Below, one piece after another: positions 32,801 through 42,769 of a stretch of DNA of 64,000 nucleotides (positions within the stretch are counted from its first letter, which is position 1; each line of letters opens with the position of its first letter). The DNA comes from Asparagopsis taxiformis (Eukaryota > Rhodophyta > Florideophyceae > Bonnemaisoniales > Bonnemaisoniaceae), in assembly GCA_030407315.1 (NCBI GenBank), contig JALQPE010002860.1, forward strand, positions 36,960 through 100,959, written 5' to 3'. The notes beneath the pieces were generated by a model. That model did no database searches and had not been told where the DNA came from. It worked only from the letters and a program-made list of their open reading frames with translations. The translations under genes and the position numbers were made by a program.

Positions 32801-32974
32801 TTCGTTTACACGACCCGGTCGCACCAAACGGGAGGTCACTGTCGGAAACTTCACTTTGCGAGGATCAACTTGCACTTTAGAAGAGCTGTACTGAGCAATA
32901 GTGATGCTTTTCTCTTCAGCAGAAGGAGAATTGCTCTTCTGCGCTGTAGTATTCATGATACTATTGTCTCCCAT
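29864..32974 (-). CDS. ParB-like/2OG-Fe(II) dioxygenase fusion protein, intact copy
   Basis: The frame is open from 33046, but its first codons are not ATG. The ATG at 32974 (acaATGG) is the likely start, giving 1036 residues. The N-terminal ParB/Srx-like domain has LVRPGRVNEL and FYCIDGSHRIAALQ (DGSHR at about 92-96). An alpha-helical region shared with copy 1 follows (VSIADNVCAVIEFL, FVYWSSIP). A long Glu/Ala/Pro-rich low-complexity linker (about 420-700) contains basic patches suggestive of nuclear signals (DKKRRRED, REKKSRVNARKR). A helical segment (NSRMKYYITE) leads to the C-terminal double-stranded beta-helix: MHTDV (His and Asp ligands, about 918-920), DVYHGGMGF (distal His, about 990), RSHLSLR (2-oxoglutarate-binding Arg). 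All three iron ligands are present, so it is predicted to be an active oxygenase. The substrate is unknown. The ParB-fused DNA methyltransferases nearby suggest DNA, but a protein substrate is possible. Confidence 0.75.
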   Translation of the reverse strand: MGDNSIMNTTAQKSNSPSAEEKSITIAQYSSSKVQVDPRKVKFPTVTSRLVRPGRVNELASIFMDRGFSTTGTMITVCKMEDNEGDEFYCIDGSHRIAALQLCLEKYSGKNRDSLELVWVQQLIAPNGRLIFDALEVLKLSLEANIQTHDVASVSIADNVCAVIEFLRFSNQMDLPVVRLIPILKEVSYILPSDRNRSENSYRQYINIAKGFNRTDSVAFVYWSSIPSVYNALDRNREIEDARTEGRDPDFSRIDSADMYGCVLDLVNNAIFRNGTDGRGTRDKEWFQWFVLEMTASWTRMRRKRGLVRNIGSGSPFTMRTWLLALLAIYDMAEVVRKWLNSATMEEFVRTDLAAENAKEVGDNDHRIGERIVFVLVDFHDDVVDRSSLRTKNGMFTNSFYDKLEYATGTKAMQETKAEEERERNRMTPGEIEKALVAGAKAEEEEEAPTAAEQGNTSMETPGPVQAEEGVSAEAQVEQEVSAVVEEEQEITPNVVAEEVIPAVATKAIEEAPLSTPKEAEDRPAAAKEGGQERPATRLAAAEKREAERLAVLQKEQERLSASRAERESRPRDNSPGRIVREDLPQGRKQSGDTQSLDINLDNSGRMDIDTPGQQAGDAQNRSVILKLRIRTPETNSTSPAEVDKENSGRSRSSGGSGDENESRLDKKRRREDTSAKFSEPNTPDDNIEIGPPREKKSRVNARKRTTGEEAPLFTDEQGNSLPDRTFAEEIPEKLPLCVPSNSRMKYYITEEDIDTIRTEIMEAAAGYSTLVCPLGSCESQQYFSYQRRMIDELGYVVLQDIFSSTTVGAATHELFTQMASTFQGTTSGSSASQKNPWKPLRPKDSTGVFKTDRKSICDDLEQESARQYRNKLILELGKAICAENLKLGFGREEAVVFPETGLRLILTAEGSQEQLMHTDVPVREGTGTGPLNSPSYFMMAAGADGFIIRIAKFSHVCLSHPAKDKYRVPVTNVRIPPYSLLVCRTDVYHGGMGFAEGRSSVRYQHPIRSHLSLRTSREKLLQPPFNVNYWERLDI

Positions 32975-33046
32975 TGTAATCCCTGCAATCTCAGTTCGTT
33001 CAATCGGTTCTTTGTTCAAATGTTGTGTAGACGATGAAATCCACAA

Positions 33047-33784
33047 TTGTGGTACCTCCGAGTGCGCTTCCCGTCTCTCAGCTTCCTCTCATATACTGTC
33101 CGGACAAGACATCCCCTACCTACCTTCAGTCCTGATGAACCTTACGCTGCACCCGCTCAGCACCTCTGACTCTACCTGATCCTGATACCTCCACAAAGCG
33201 TTTAGCCCTTTCCATCAATCTACACCTAATAGTGTGTACCTCTAGCGCATATAATGCAATCGAACCCGTTTACCTCACCACGTCAATTATCATTCATATT
33301 CCAACAACCTATTTCATCCACACTCTCCACCTCGCTTCTTCTTCCGTACCATTGATTCCTATCAATCGATTCTACGTGAGTTTTATACATTTACTACGAT
33401 CCACCTCTCCTACAAGTCTGAAAAATTCATTTCTACACTAACTTTTGCTACTCACAAATAACCGGTTCCCGTGCAGGCCACTGCTTGAATTTCTTCCTAT
33501 TGGCGTACTCGGCTGCAAAGGATTCATAGACTATTTAAACGGTGATCATATAAATGGTTTTCAATGTGCTCCAATGGACAATACACCAAAGAACATCAAT
33601 ATGAATTCATTTCAACTACCTATTCACTACTGCGATTCAGTTTTCTTGCATACCAAATCTCATTGCCTTCCTACCCTAGTCGATTCAAAATGCTTCCTCC
33701 TCGTCAGTTGATCAATATTCCTTACAACGAGCAGGTCCTCTGGACATCCTAAAGTTGGTTACTTAACCTTAACTATCGATGAAT
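33047..33784. other. intergenic, no gene seen
   Basis: About 740 AT-rich bases upstream of the ParB-dioxygenase gene, presumably its promoter. No repeat or credible ORF. Confidence 0.4.
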
Positions 33785-34170
33785 TTGCTGTAATGAAACG
33801 TTTTCTTACTGCAAAGTCATCGTTACGATGACTTTGCTGTAAGAAAAGAAAACATTACAGCAGCCACGATTTCTTTACCGGGTAAAATATTGTGGCCGCT
33901 GTAATGAAACGTTTTCTTACAGCAAATCATTACAGCGGCCACAATGTTTTTACCCGGTAAAAATTCTTGCTGATTTTTACCCGGTAAAAAATTCTTCGGC
34001 CACTGCAAGGAAACGGTTCCTTACAGCAAAGTCATCGTTACGATGACTTTGCTGTAAGAAAGCAAATCATTACAGCTGCCACGATTTTTTACCCGGTAAA
34101 AAATTCTTGGCCACTGTAATGGAAACGTTTTCTTACAGCAAAGTCATCGTAACGATGACTTTGCTGTAAG
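33785..34170. repeat. foldback repeat, copy 4
   Basis: Three AGCAAAGTCATCGT-type palindromes alternating with ATTACAG-GGCCAC arms around several TTTACCCGGTAAA cores, one block being an internal duplication with a small deletion. The outermost gtttacc boxes of the other copies are missing, so the ends are eroded. It lies upstream of the intact ParB-dioxygenase gene, making a bracketed pair with 29407-29644. Confidence 0.88.
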
Positions 34171-34290
34171 CATACCTCCCTCCATCCTCTCAGATCCTCT
34201 CCCCACTACTTCGCACCAATCCACCAACGCCCTAGAGTGTACAATTCATATGTGATGCATCTGGTTATTCATTTTATTCTTCCCTAAAAA

Positions 34291-37200
34291 TCATGCAGCC
34301 CTCGGTGGAAATCCGTCTCGCCTACATAGTGCATATATCTCTCCACCTTCCAGCAGTCCGGGTCCGTGCCTTACCTCCCTCATGTTCTCATCATATTCGC
34401 ATACACTCCCATTGCAATAGTGCATACCAAACACCTCAGTGACTCCCTCACTCATCTCCACAACTACTGTTCGTCGCCTCTCTTCGACCTTGAACACTCC
34501 TTCATCCGTTTTTTGCAAACCCAGGCAAACTCCATAAGCTGTACCTTGCTCATCTCTCGCACTCTCGTTCCTCAGGATAAAGAACGCTAGAACAATAAAA
34601 AACCGCGGTTCATAATTAATTCTTCCCCGCATTATCTCTGATGTGAGACGAGACGCCGGGTACAGAATCGCTTGTGAAGTTGCACCATCCTCACATGTCC
34701 TCTGTTCAGGGCAAACATCATGGATGATAGCTCCTGATTCTAGAGAGCCAGACCTCTGCACTGTTTTCCTTCCCCACTCTGTCGTAGTGCTTCTAGAAAC
34801 TCTTCTCACCCATTCGGCATACTTTCCACATCCGCTTGTTCCGCTTCCGTACCTTTCGGTAAAGAACCGTGTGAAAACACCTACAGCACCCTCTGCCATA
34901 TCACATTTTCCATTCATGTACTCCTTGACCTCGTCAATAGATATACCTCCATGCCCTCTCCACGTCACAATTTCACCATCCGCCGACAATATCTTTCCTC
35001 GACGCTGGGAGAGAAGCTGGAGAACCGGTTCCTGGAAGCAGTTTTTCACTACCTCGTCTTCCACATCTATTTCTCTCCCTAGCTCCTATGAAAGAACGTT
35101 GACCATTTGAGAGCATTCGGACGAGGACCAATGTTGTGGCTCCATGCCGATTTCGCACAAAACAATGGCCACTCTCGTCTGCCAGTCATCCGCAAGAACT
35201 AATTCCAGCGCTGAAAGCTGTTCGCTTTGGTGATTGGACATTCTCACACCTTTCTTCAGCGGCTGATGCATCCGTTCGAATATAAGCTCCCGCACGTGCT
35301 TCACAGAGCCGTAGGCAGGAAGCGTATGAACACAAAACTCGACAAGACGATGAACATTAGGCTTGTCCAAATGTGCTCCTGCTCCCTTCACTTTCCGACA
35401 ATACTCATTCAACGTCTCCACGTAGTCTACGGTTCTTCCTAGAATGTATTCATTCCTGCCACCTTCTCCGTCAGCCGTCTCTACTTCATGTGGACCGTCT
35501 TTCCACCATACGGGCATGAAACTAATACACGAAACCAGCTTCTGAAACATCACTACTAGTTTGACGGCCCCATCAAATTTTTCACGATGACCTTCCCCTT
35601 TCCCATCCATCATTCGAGCTGCGTTTTCGAATGCCATAGGTGCTATCAGCAGCACACTGAATATGTCACTCATGTTCATGGAAAGCAGATTGTTGGTTCC
35701 AAATAAACGGTTCTGCCTTCCCATCCTGAACTTCTTCAGAGCGCCCAGAATTTGCAATTCAGCTACCTCTCGAATTCGTGGGCTGGCAGCTGAAATACAA
35801 GCGTTCAGTACATCTTGTGCCAGTCCAGACAATAGATGGTCAGGTGCTATCACTGCGGAACGGTACGGGTCAAAAATTGCTGGGACAACTGCAAATCCGT
35901 TTTCCGTCTTCGGTACTTCTTCCTGCACTGCTTCCAAGGAAGTGCTCAGGACATGAAATGGTAAATCTTCCCCTTCTTCTGCAGCCAGTCCGAGAGTGCG
36001 AAGCTGGGTTTCTGTGGCATCCTTACGTGTCGATGCATTCCGATACTTGCTCCTGGCATGCGTCGATGTTTGCCCGTTCACTACCGAAGTGTATGCATTC
36101 TTCGTGCCACCAGTACTGCTCAGGTCATATTTGTGGAAACTGCAGATGTGGCACGGAGAGTTTGATGTGTGTCCAAGAACATCCAGGGTATGTGAAACTG
36201 CAGGATAGTCTCCAATGCTCCCCACTGGGTCTAGAAATACCACAACATCTTCTCCCTCTGCATTTTTCGTTGGGAAACCCTCTGTGCTTCCTCGCACTAT
36301 ATCTTGAACGATATATCGCAATACACAATTTTTGGACACTCCCGGAGGTGGCAAACCAATCACTCGAACCGCTTGGTAGCTTCCCCTTTTCCGAGGCGGT
36401 AGATTGAGAGGTAACATATAGCATCCACCAAAACTTCCCTTCCTGCTTGTGAATGGTTCAAAGTCATCCGTGTAAAGGAGAAATCGGTAAACAAAGTAGT
36501 TTCGACCATCCTCCAGCTTTCCCCAACATGGTGCATCTTCTCGCGGAGACGCTGGGTGCCATTGCGACCTGTGGTCTCCGAAACCATCCGAGAACACCCC
36601 TGAAACACGAATTTCTTCATAGTTGGGGCTTCCTAGTCTATCGGGCGGGTTTCTGGCTTCAGCAAAGCTCGCGCCCGGTGAAAAGCAAAGTAACATGGTG
36701 GATGCTTCTCCGACCTGCTCTTTCAAATACCTGTTCACCAATACGACGTGTGGAACAATATCACCCTCTTCCATTCCAATTGGTAATAGAACGGTTATCA
36801 CGTCCCCAGCTCGTGTTCCTTTTCCTTGGCTCCTGCTCCGATTACACATTGCGATATCGCTCGCAGAGCATGCTGCCTCTCCCATTCCAATAGATGTGAC
36901 ATTCGCGGCTGCAGATATTTTTCGACATGCACATCATGCTCACCGTCGTGTCGAGCCTCATAGGTAACTATGGTCCTAGCATGAAGTTCCCACAACGACG
37001 TAACCGCCACTCTTCTCCTCTTCGGTTTCCCACCATCTCTGTCATTCTTCCTGAACCCTTTTGCTCTTTCGATGACGGCAACCTGACGAGCTCCTGGATG
37101 ACATCGGATTCGAATTGCTGTTCCATCAGGTACATAAATGTGCTTCAAACCCTTTTTCCCATCGCTGTCAATGGGAACAACTGCTGTGCGAACGAATGGG

Positions 37201-38093
37201 TCGCTCAAAACACCCCTCCTGCACTTTGCAATGAACGAATCTTCAATGCTGCACTCTGCGGTTGATTTTTCTCCTTCCGAGCTTCGATTGTTCGCGTCAC
37301 TGCGGAATGCTTTAAAGATTGGTCGAGTCTGGACATCTTTCAGAGCCCATGTGCTTGGGAGTACAATACGAACTTTCGCCATTCCTCCACAATTGTCTCT
37401 GTCATCTGTTGTTCCACGGGTTCCTACTGCACCTCGATGCTGTGCAGCTCTTGCTCCGCTCTTTCGAAGGTCTATCGGAAACTCGATGTCACAGCTCTTT
37501 GCATAGCAGTGTTTCCTCAAGAATGGTAGTATCTTCTGTCGCATCACAGAGTCCGACGGGACGTGCTCACTTGGATCTCTGCGGAAATTCATTCCGAACA
37601 GGGTACCTTCATAGTGGGCTCTTGTCATTCTTTGAGTTCCACTCAGCTGAAGAGCCCCATACATCGCAGGCCATTGTAGTAATGCCTTGATATCACCACA
37701 TGCTTCACCCCCAGCATTTCGGTCTATCGGGCCTCCAGTTGAAATGGAATCAGAACCTCGTCCGGTTGCTTCTTCCGATTCCATTAGCGTGCTCGATGCT
37801 ACGTAGATGTCACTTCCAGCTTCATCGTTGTTGCTGTACACATCAATACAACCTTCTATTGTGTCACCCATAGGGATTGGGGACTCCAATAGGTCATCTG
37901 TGGTACACTCACGTCGTAGCTCATTACCTCTCGGGATTTCTTTGTTCATGCAGGCTGCATCACTGCTGCGGATTTCTCCCTGCAGTTTCCCAGGAAGCTG
38001 TTTACTGGGACTGGCCACATTGAGTGAATCGAATCTCGCCTTTGTCCTACGACTTGTGGTTTTCTTTCGAATAGGAGTCCGTCTCGGAGCCAT
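34291..38093 (-). pseudogene. TNP2-like (CACTA/KDZ group) RNase H-fold transposase with one frameshift and one stop
   Basis: Start at 38093 (aagATGG). Part A, 431 residues: a basic N-terminus (RRTPIRKKTTSRRTKARFDSL), then an all-new helical/beta region. Part B (36885-35086, 599 residues) overlaps A by 88 bases in another frame. It carries LLYTDDFEPF (first Asp), LPLNLPPRKRGSYQAVRVIG, FLDPVGSIGDYPAVSHTLDV (second Asp), GHTSNSPCHICSF (zinc-binding Cys/His), and near its end PNVHRLVEFCVHT...ELIFERMHQPLKK (Glu). Part C (35085-34291) follows a TAG at 35086-35088 in the same frame. The order and spacing match the TNP2 transposases of CACTA elements (Transposase_21 type), although the sequence is divergent. 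As assembled the product is cut in three. It may be the source of helper activity if the breaks are errors. Confidence 0.78.
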
Positions 38094-39054
38094 CTTGATG
38101 TTTTTGTTCTTTTCTTCTTCGCTCAGTTTTGTTGCATAGAATACAACTCTAAACTTCTACTACATGACTACTATCTCAATACAGTACTACTACTTTTAAC
38201 CGTTACGAAACCTTTCCAGGCTTTCATTCGACCCAATGAACTGGTTCACCACAATGCTTTGCCCTATGCTCATTGCTTTATGCACATTGATTGCTATTTC
38301 ATCCGGACTCAACATCGTTTTGCTATCTTGTATCGCATCCCCTAACCACAAACCCAGCCAAGATGTATCCATTTCCGGAAAACGGCCGTTTATTTCGCAG
38401 TGATGCTCTAGGCACTAATACTGAATCTGATTTTCTCATACACGTACTTCCTACTCGTATACTCTACCACATTTTCAGCCCTATTTACAAGTTGAAAACA
38501 CAATCTCTCGTTGAATCGTACTCGGTGTGATATCTTAAATTAGCATAAATTTATATATTGCAATGCAGATTCACTGCTCGCTTGCAACATGAAAATTATA
38601 AAATTTCTCCCACACTGCTGTTTCCTAGCCGCCCACATCCACGTGGCCCGCTTTGACTGCCTGCCAAGTGTGCTCAGAGCATGCAATGACGTCAGCGATA
38701 TATACCGTCCAAATCATCACTGGAAGCGCGGACTCCTCGTCCAGGAAAGTGCGCCATTTTTCCTACTCCTCGCCTCACCCTTTTCTTTAGGCCCCATATG
38801 CTAGTGTTTTTCCTATATTTCTGTAGTGATGACGTCATTATAGACTAGAGAAGGCGGTAGAAGATACAATAATTTTGCGCCTGTTCTGCCAGGTCATGTG
38901 CTTCAAAGCGTAATTCGCACCCTAGGTATCGTTTTTCTGGGCCTCCCATCGCACCGCTCCGTTTCAAATTCATCCCTCTATTGTTCTCCTACACGTCATT
39001 TCCGCCCGCAGAGTGCTACTTAAACGACAGATTCTGGAAATCCCTGTTTCCATC
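38094..39054. other. arm A non-coding stretch
   Basis: About 960 AT-rich bases upstream of the transposase start, presumably including its promoter. No supported gene. Duplicated in arm B. Confidence 0.4.
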
Positions 39055-39161
39055 TTCATATCCGTCGGAGACAAAGCAACAACTTTGGCTTTGGAAGCAG
39101 TATAGATGATCTATACTGCTTCTACAGCCAAAGTTGTTGCTTTGCCTCCGACGGATATGAA
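39055..39161. repeat. hairpin element, ~50-bp arms, in arm A
   Basis: TTCATATCCGTCGGAG-CAAAGCAACAA arms are nearly perfect inverted repeats around agtatagat-gatctatact. It resembles a foldback MITE. It is copied in arm B at 51851-51955 with one or two single-base indels. Confidence 0.88.
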
Positions 39162-39822
39162 CCATGATGGTACGTTTCCACAACTCACGCCACAAACCCA
39201 GTTTTCTATTTGTTTTCTCTTTCTCAGGTTTCCAGTCGGTGAGTGTTCCACTTCTACTTTCATTTATCTTTCTCTATTACCACTTCTCCAATACGTTTCT
39301 TTTCTGCTCTGCCTGTGAGTACATATCTCAATTTGGGATGCAATGGTATTTGTTAAGGTACGTTAGTCTCCTAATCACCATCAATTTCCCTCTCCAATTC
39401 AACGTCACTAACTTGTTTCCTTTCTCTACATCATTTTTTCTTCTTCTCTTCATTTCCTAGCTTATTCATGCAGCTCAATCAGTTGATATATTTGTAGACT
39501 TTTCTAGTAGTTTTAGTTTTACTCGTCGGAATAGTGTTAGTTGTAGTAGCATTTTTAACATAGGGATTGTTTATTCTAAATGTGGCCTGCGCAAATAAAC
39601 AAATCCAGAGTGAAGCTTCCCATATCGCACCCTCTTAGATTGCTACCTATCCTACCGCGTATACCTCTCGCTAGCTCATAGTCACTAGGAAATAAAAATT
39701 CCTAGCCGTACTATTCTGTCCATTCCCATATGAATACCGTCCATGCCCCATCCTCATAGCGCTAGAACTGCCTCCCTCCACCCCAAAAAGATGCCCACGA
39801 CAGCGTGACGCTCCATCTCATC

Positions 39823-40240
39823 TGTCATACCGCCTGGCGGTCCTCTCAACCAGAGTCGTGTCGCTTCCCTATTGGGTGCCCACTTAAGGGATGTGCCAAT
39901 CACAAGGCACCAGCCAACTGGGCGTGTTTCCTGTAATTAGGACAAGCGCAAGGCTGTAGACACCCTATTCGGGCCTATCGGCCCCGGCCAAGACCCCACA
40001 AGGGACAAATTTCTAACTTAAGCTAACCAGCTGTACATTATAATGTAAGCCTAACTGGCAATAACCTCGCGGGTAGGCGAGTGCCGTAACTGGGCTCTGG
40101 TTGGTCAATAACTGGATATTTATTCCTAACCACTAACCCTAGCTTACAGTAGACTTAGTATAAAACTGCCACTGGAATAGCCAGTAGGCACGGTTTCTAG
40201 AGTAACGTAAACTCAAGTGGAATTACGACCCACTGGAACA
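39823..40240 (+). mobile_element. solo LTR (418 bp) in arm A
   Basis: TG...CA-bounded sequence (TGTCATACC...CTGGAACA), essentially identical to the LTR at 54037-54454, where it is preceded by a polypurine tract. No internal retroelement sequence adjoins it. No 4-6-bp direct flank duplication is visible (left ...catc, right aaca...), so it may derive from recombination between elements and not from simple LTR-LTR excision at one site. Confidence 0.85.
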
Positions 40241-42769
40241 AACACGGTGCACCAGTAGAATGAAATAAAAAAATTAGAACAGAATCAGCTAGACAGTGTT
40301 GTAGAGAATAGATATGGTCCTATGGGGCTACAGATCATGGTTGTACGGCAAGTGTCGGTTTGTACTGGACCGGGGTCATTTGGGCGATGTGTGATCACCT
40401 GTGCAGGGATATTATGATACATATAATACGACAGGTGGCACACAGTGTATGCGTCCTGGTGATCGGAACCAATGCAGCCATTGTGCTGCACGCCATTCCA
40501 TCGGAACATGGCATATTGATCTGCAGGAATATTGGGTCGATGGTAAGGTGCGGTAATACTTCGACTCTATTTTTAATTGAATGTGATGCATGAACTACTG
40601 ACAAAATCTGTATTGCGGCTGGAGCTGGATAACATGTCTATTTTGCAGACACCCATTGGCAGTGACGGAGAAATGATAATTGTGTGGTATTGTCTTCTAC
40701 AGTTTGCGCAGAGTTTACACAAGCATATAAGCGGCTGAGATGGTACTTTAGCATTTGTGGCATGAACTGTGCAAGTTGCAGAAACTTATAGTTTATGCTT
40801 GAAGTAGTGCTTTGTGAGCCAACCAAACCAAACTAGAGTGACTAGCAAGTACTCGGGGAGCCATCATTTGAAGTGTGGAAGAGGTGCAACTTGCAACACA
40901 GTAATATGCGCACATTTTCCATACCATGGTAGCCTGTGTATGCTGACCAGCCTTGGGTGCACGCAGGTCAATCAACTTGGGATAAAATATCGAACAGGCC
41001 TACCCCACAGTTGTACAGCTTTACGTGGCTTGTGAATATTGACAGGCCCCCATTTTCCACTATGCTGTACATTTATTGCACAATCACGAGTAGACCTCGA
41101 AGTGTCGTGAGCAGTGGTAAGTGACCCCAGTGGCATCAGTGGCATCATATCAGCTTCAGGCACAATAAACTGCCAGCATATCAAATCAGCCCCGGCCCTT
41201 CCTGAAATAAATAAAATTTCAACATATTTATATGTGTAGTGTGCGGTTCGTATGAAAGGAGGCCCTTGATTGAAAATGTACAAATGTGTATGACACGTCA
41301 ACAGACGTACGATAAAAAATGTGCACACTTACGTGTCTACGAGACAAGTCGTGTAGCGCAATACTTTTCACCAATCACTGGAATGATATGTCTTTCAGAC
41401 AGCCAAAAATTGTTCCCGAACACTACTGTCACAGGCGCTTTCATGGATGTCACAGTGGACACATTTTCAATCTAGTATACTGAAGCGTGTCAGATGGTCA
41501 GTGCACCACTCAGTTAATATAGCTTTGATTGAATTTGTTTGTAGACGCACACGCAGTGCGTGCATGCGTGTGCAAAAGGGCGCCATGGGTTTTAATAGGC
41601 ACACTACAGTGTTAAAAAATTAGCATGAACACAGTAGCTAATTTCTATGGAACTTGGGTAATCTCAAGTCAGTACTTGAAAGCATGGTTCATTCACTGGC
41701 ACCATATTTTTCGGAAGTGCGAACTCACGAAGCTTACATAGATGGGCTCTTTTCCTGCCCAAGATATGGCTCTTTTCATGTGTGAATCCATCCAGTTCCA
41801 ATCACAATTGAGTATGTTCAACTGCTATAGCAATGGCATAGATCAGCTGGGTAGTGAACAGGAATGCACTCACTTTTGTATATATGGAAGAGCTCATTAT
41901 CATGACTAGTCTACAATATAGATTAGTAGCACAGAAAATTAGCTGTTTGAGTGGGCTTTTTGTCCACTAGCCGGCAGAACTACTGCCATAAATGTGCGTT
42001 CAACTCGTGTCAAGCTCCCCAGAGCATATTGGAGCAACAACACCATTGTTGTTGTCGATGCACTGGTTGTATATTCATACAGCATAACCCTAAAACGTTT
42101 CTGAAATAGTTCCATTCCGCAAGCCAACATTACAGATGCATCAGTTAAAAACTCTTCGCCAAAAGCACTCTCTCTCCTTATTGCAGCACTACTCCGTTTT
42201 ATGTCCTTCGGATAGTCTATCTGGTGCTTGTTATATCTAGTCTCCAACCTATAACATATCCACTTAGCTCTACTCTTCACTTAGGTAATAGCTCTGAGCG
42301 TGCCAACAAAGCAGTACTCCAAGCATTAATTGATAGTATGACGCTTTCACGCGGCATGCTCCGGCTACCTATCAAAAATAAGTTTTGATATGTTTGAAAC
42401 GGGACTATCACTGCACTGAATCCTCCTTTGCAGTACAGGCAATCTCGGAGTTTGTGGAGTATGAAACTTTGAGCAACAGATGCATACTGTTGACGAAGAG
42501 CTTGGCACTCTGGCTTCCTACATCTCTCATATTTTGACAGATTTGCATGTATATGCAGACACTGCACATGCAGGTAGAGGCGTAAAATATGTTACGTGCA
42601 AACACAAACCAGTCGACTTCAATAAATCTCATAAGATTGGCATTGAGTGGGATGATCATCCCATTGCTTCCCAAAATTACAGAAACTACGGAATGAGGAA
42701 GATTTGCTGAATTGGACGGTCGAAGTGGAAGTTTATATTCAGTCAAATTTATCTAATCTATTGAATTTT
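40241..42769. other. inner arm A and junction, no assigned gene
   Basis: Small ORFs of 60-118 codons occur on both strands and are mirrored in arm B up to 42213. From 42214 to 42769 the sequence is unique to the core. No homology recognised. Confidence 0.4.

Larger units (their letters stand above)
37662..42213 (+). repeat. large inverted repeat, arm A (~4.55 kb)
   Basis: Near-identical, in inverted orientation, to 48784-53352. The outer end lies inside the TNP2-like transposase gene (after its WPAMYGAL codons), and the inner end is at cttcggatag. The arm contains the transposase start, a hairpin element (39055-39161), a solo LTR (39823-40240) and several small ORFs found in both arms, of which the longest shared one is 118 codons (40972-41328, minus). 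A 113-codon ORF (41939-42280, minus) straddles the inner border. I cannot assign function to these ORFs. Confidence 0.92.

Noticed and set aside
29864..32974. Calling the dioxygenase a TET/JBP enzyme
   Set aside because: The HxD-H-R pattern is common to the whole superfamily; no TET/JBP-specific signature could be recognised by eye.
40972..41328. 118-codon ORF conserved in both inverted-repeat arms as a real gene
   Set aside because: Conservation follows from the recent duplication of the arm; no recognisable domain.
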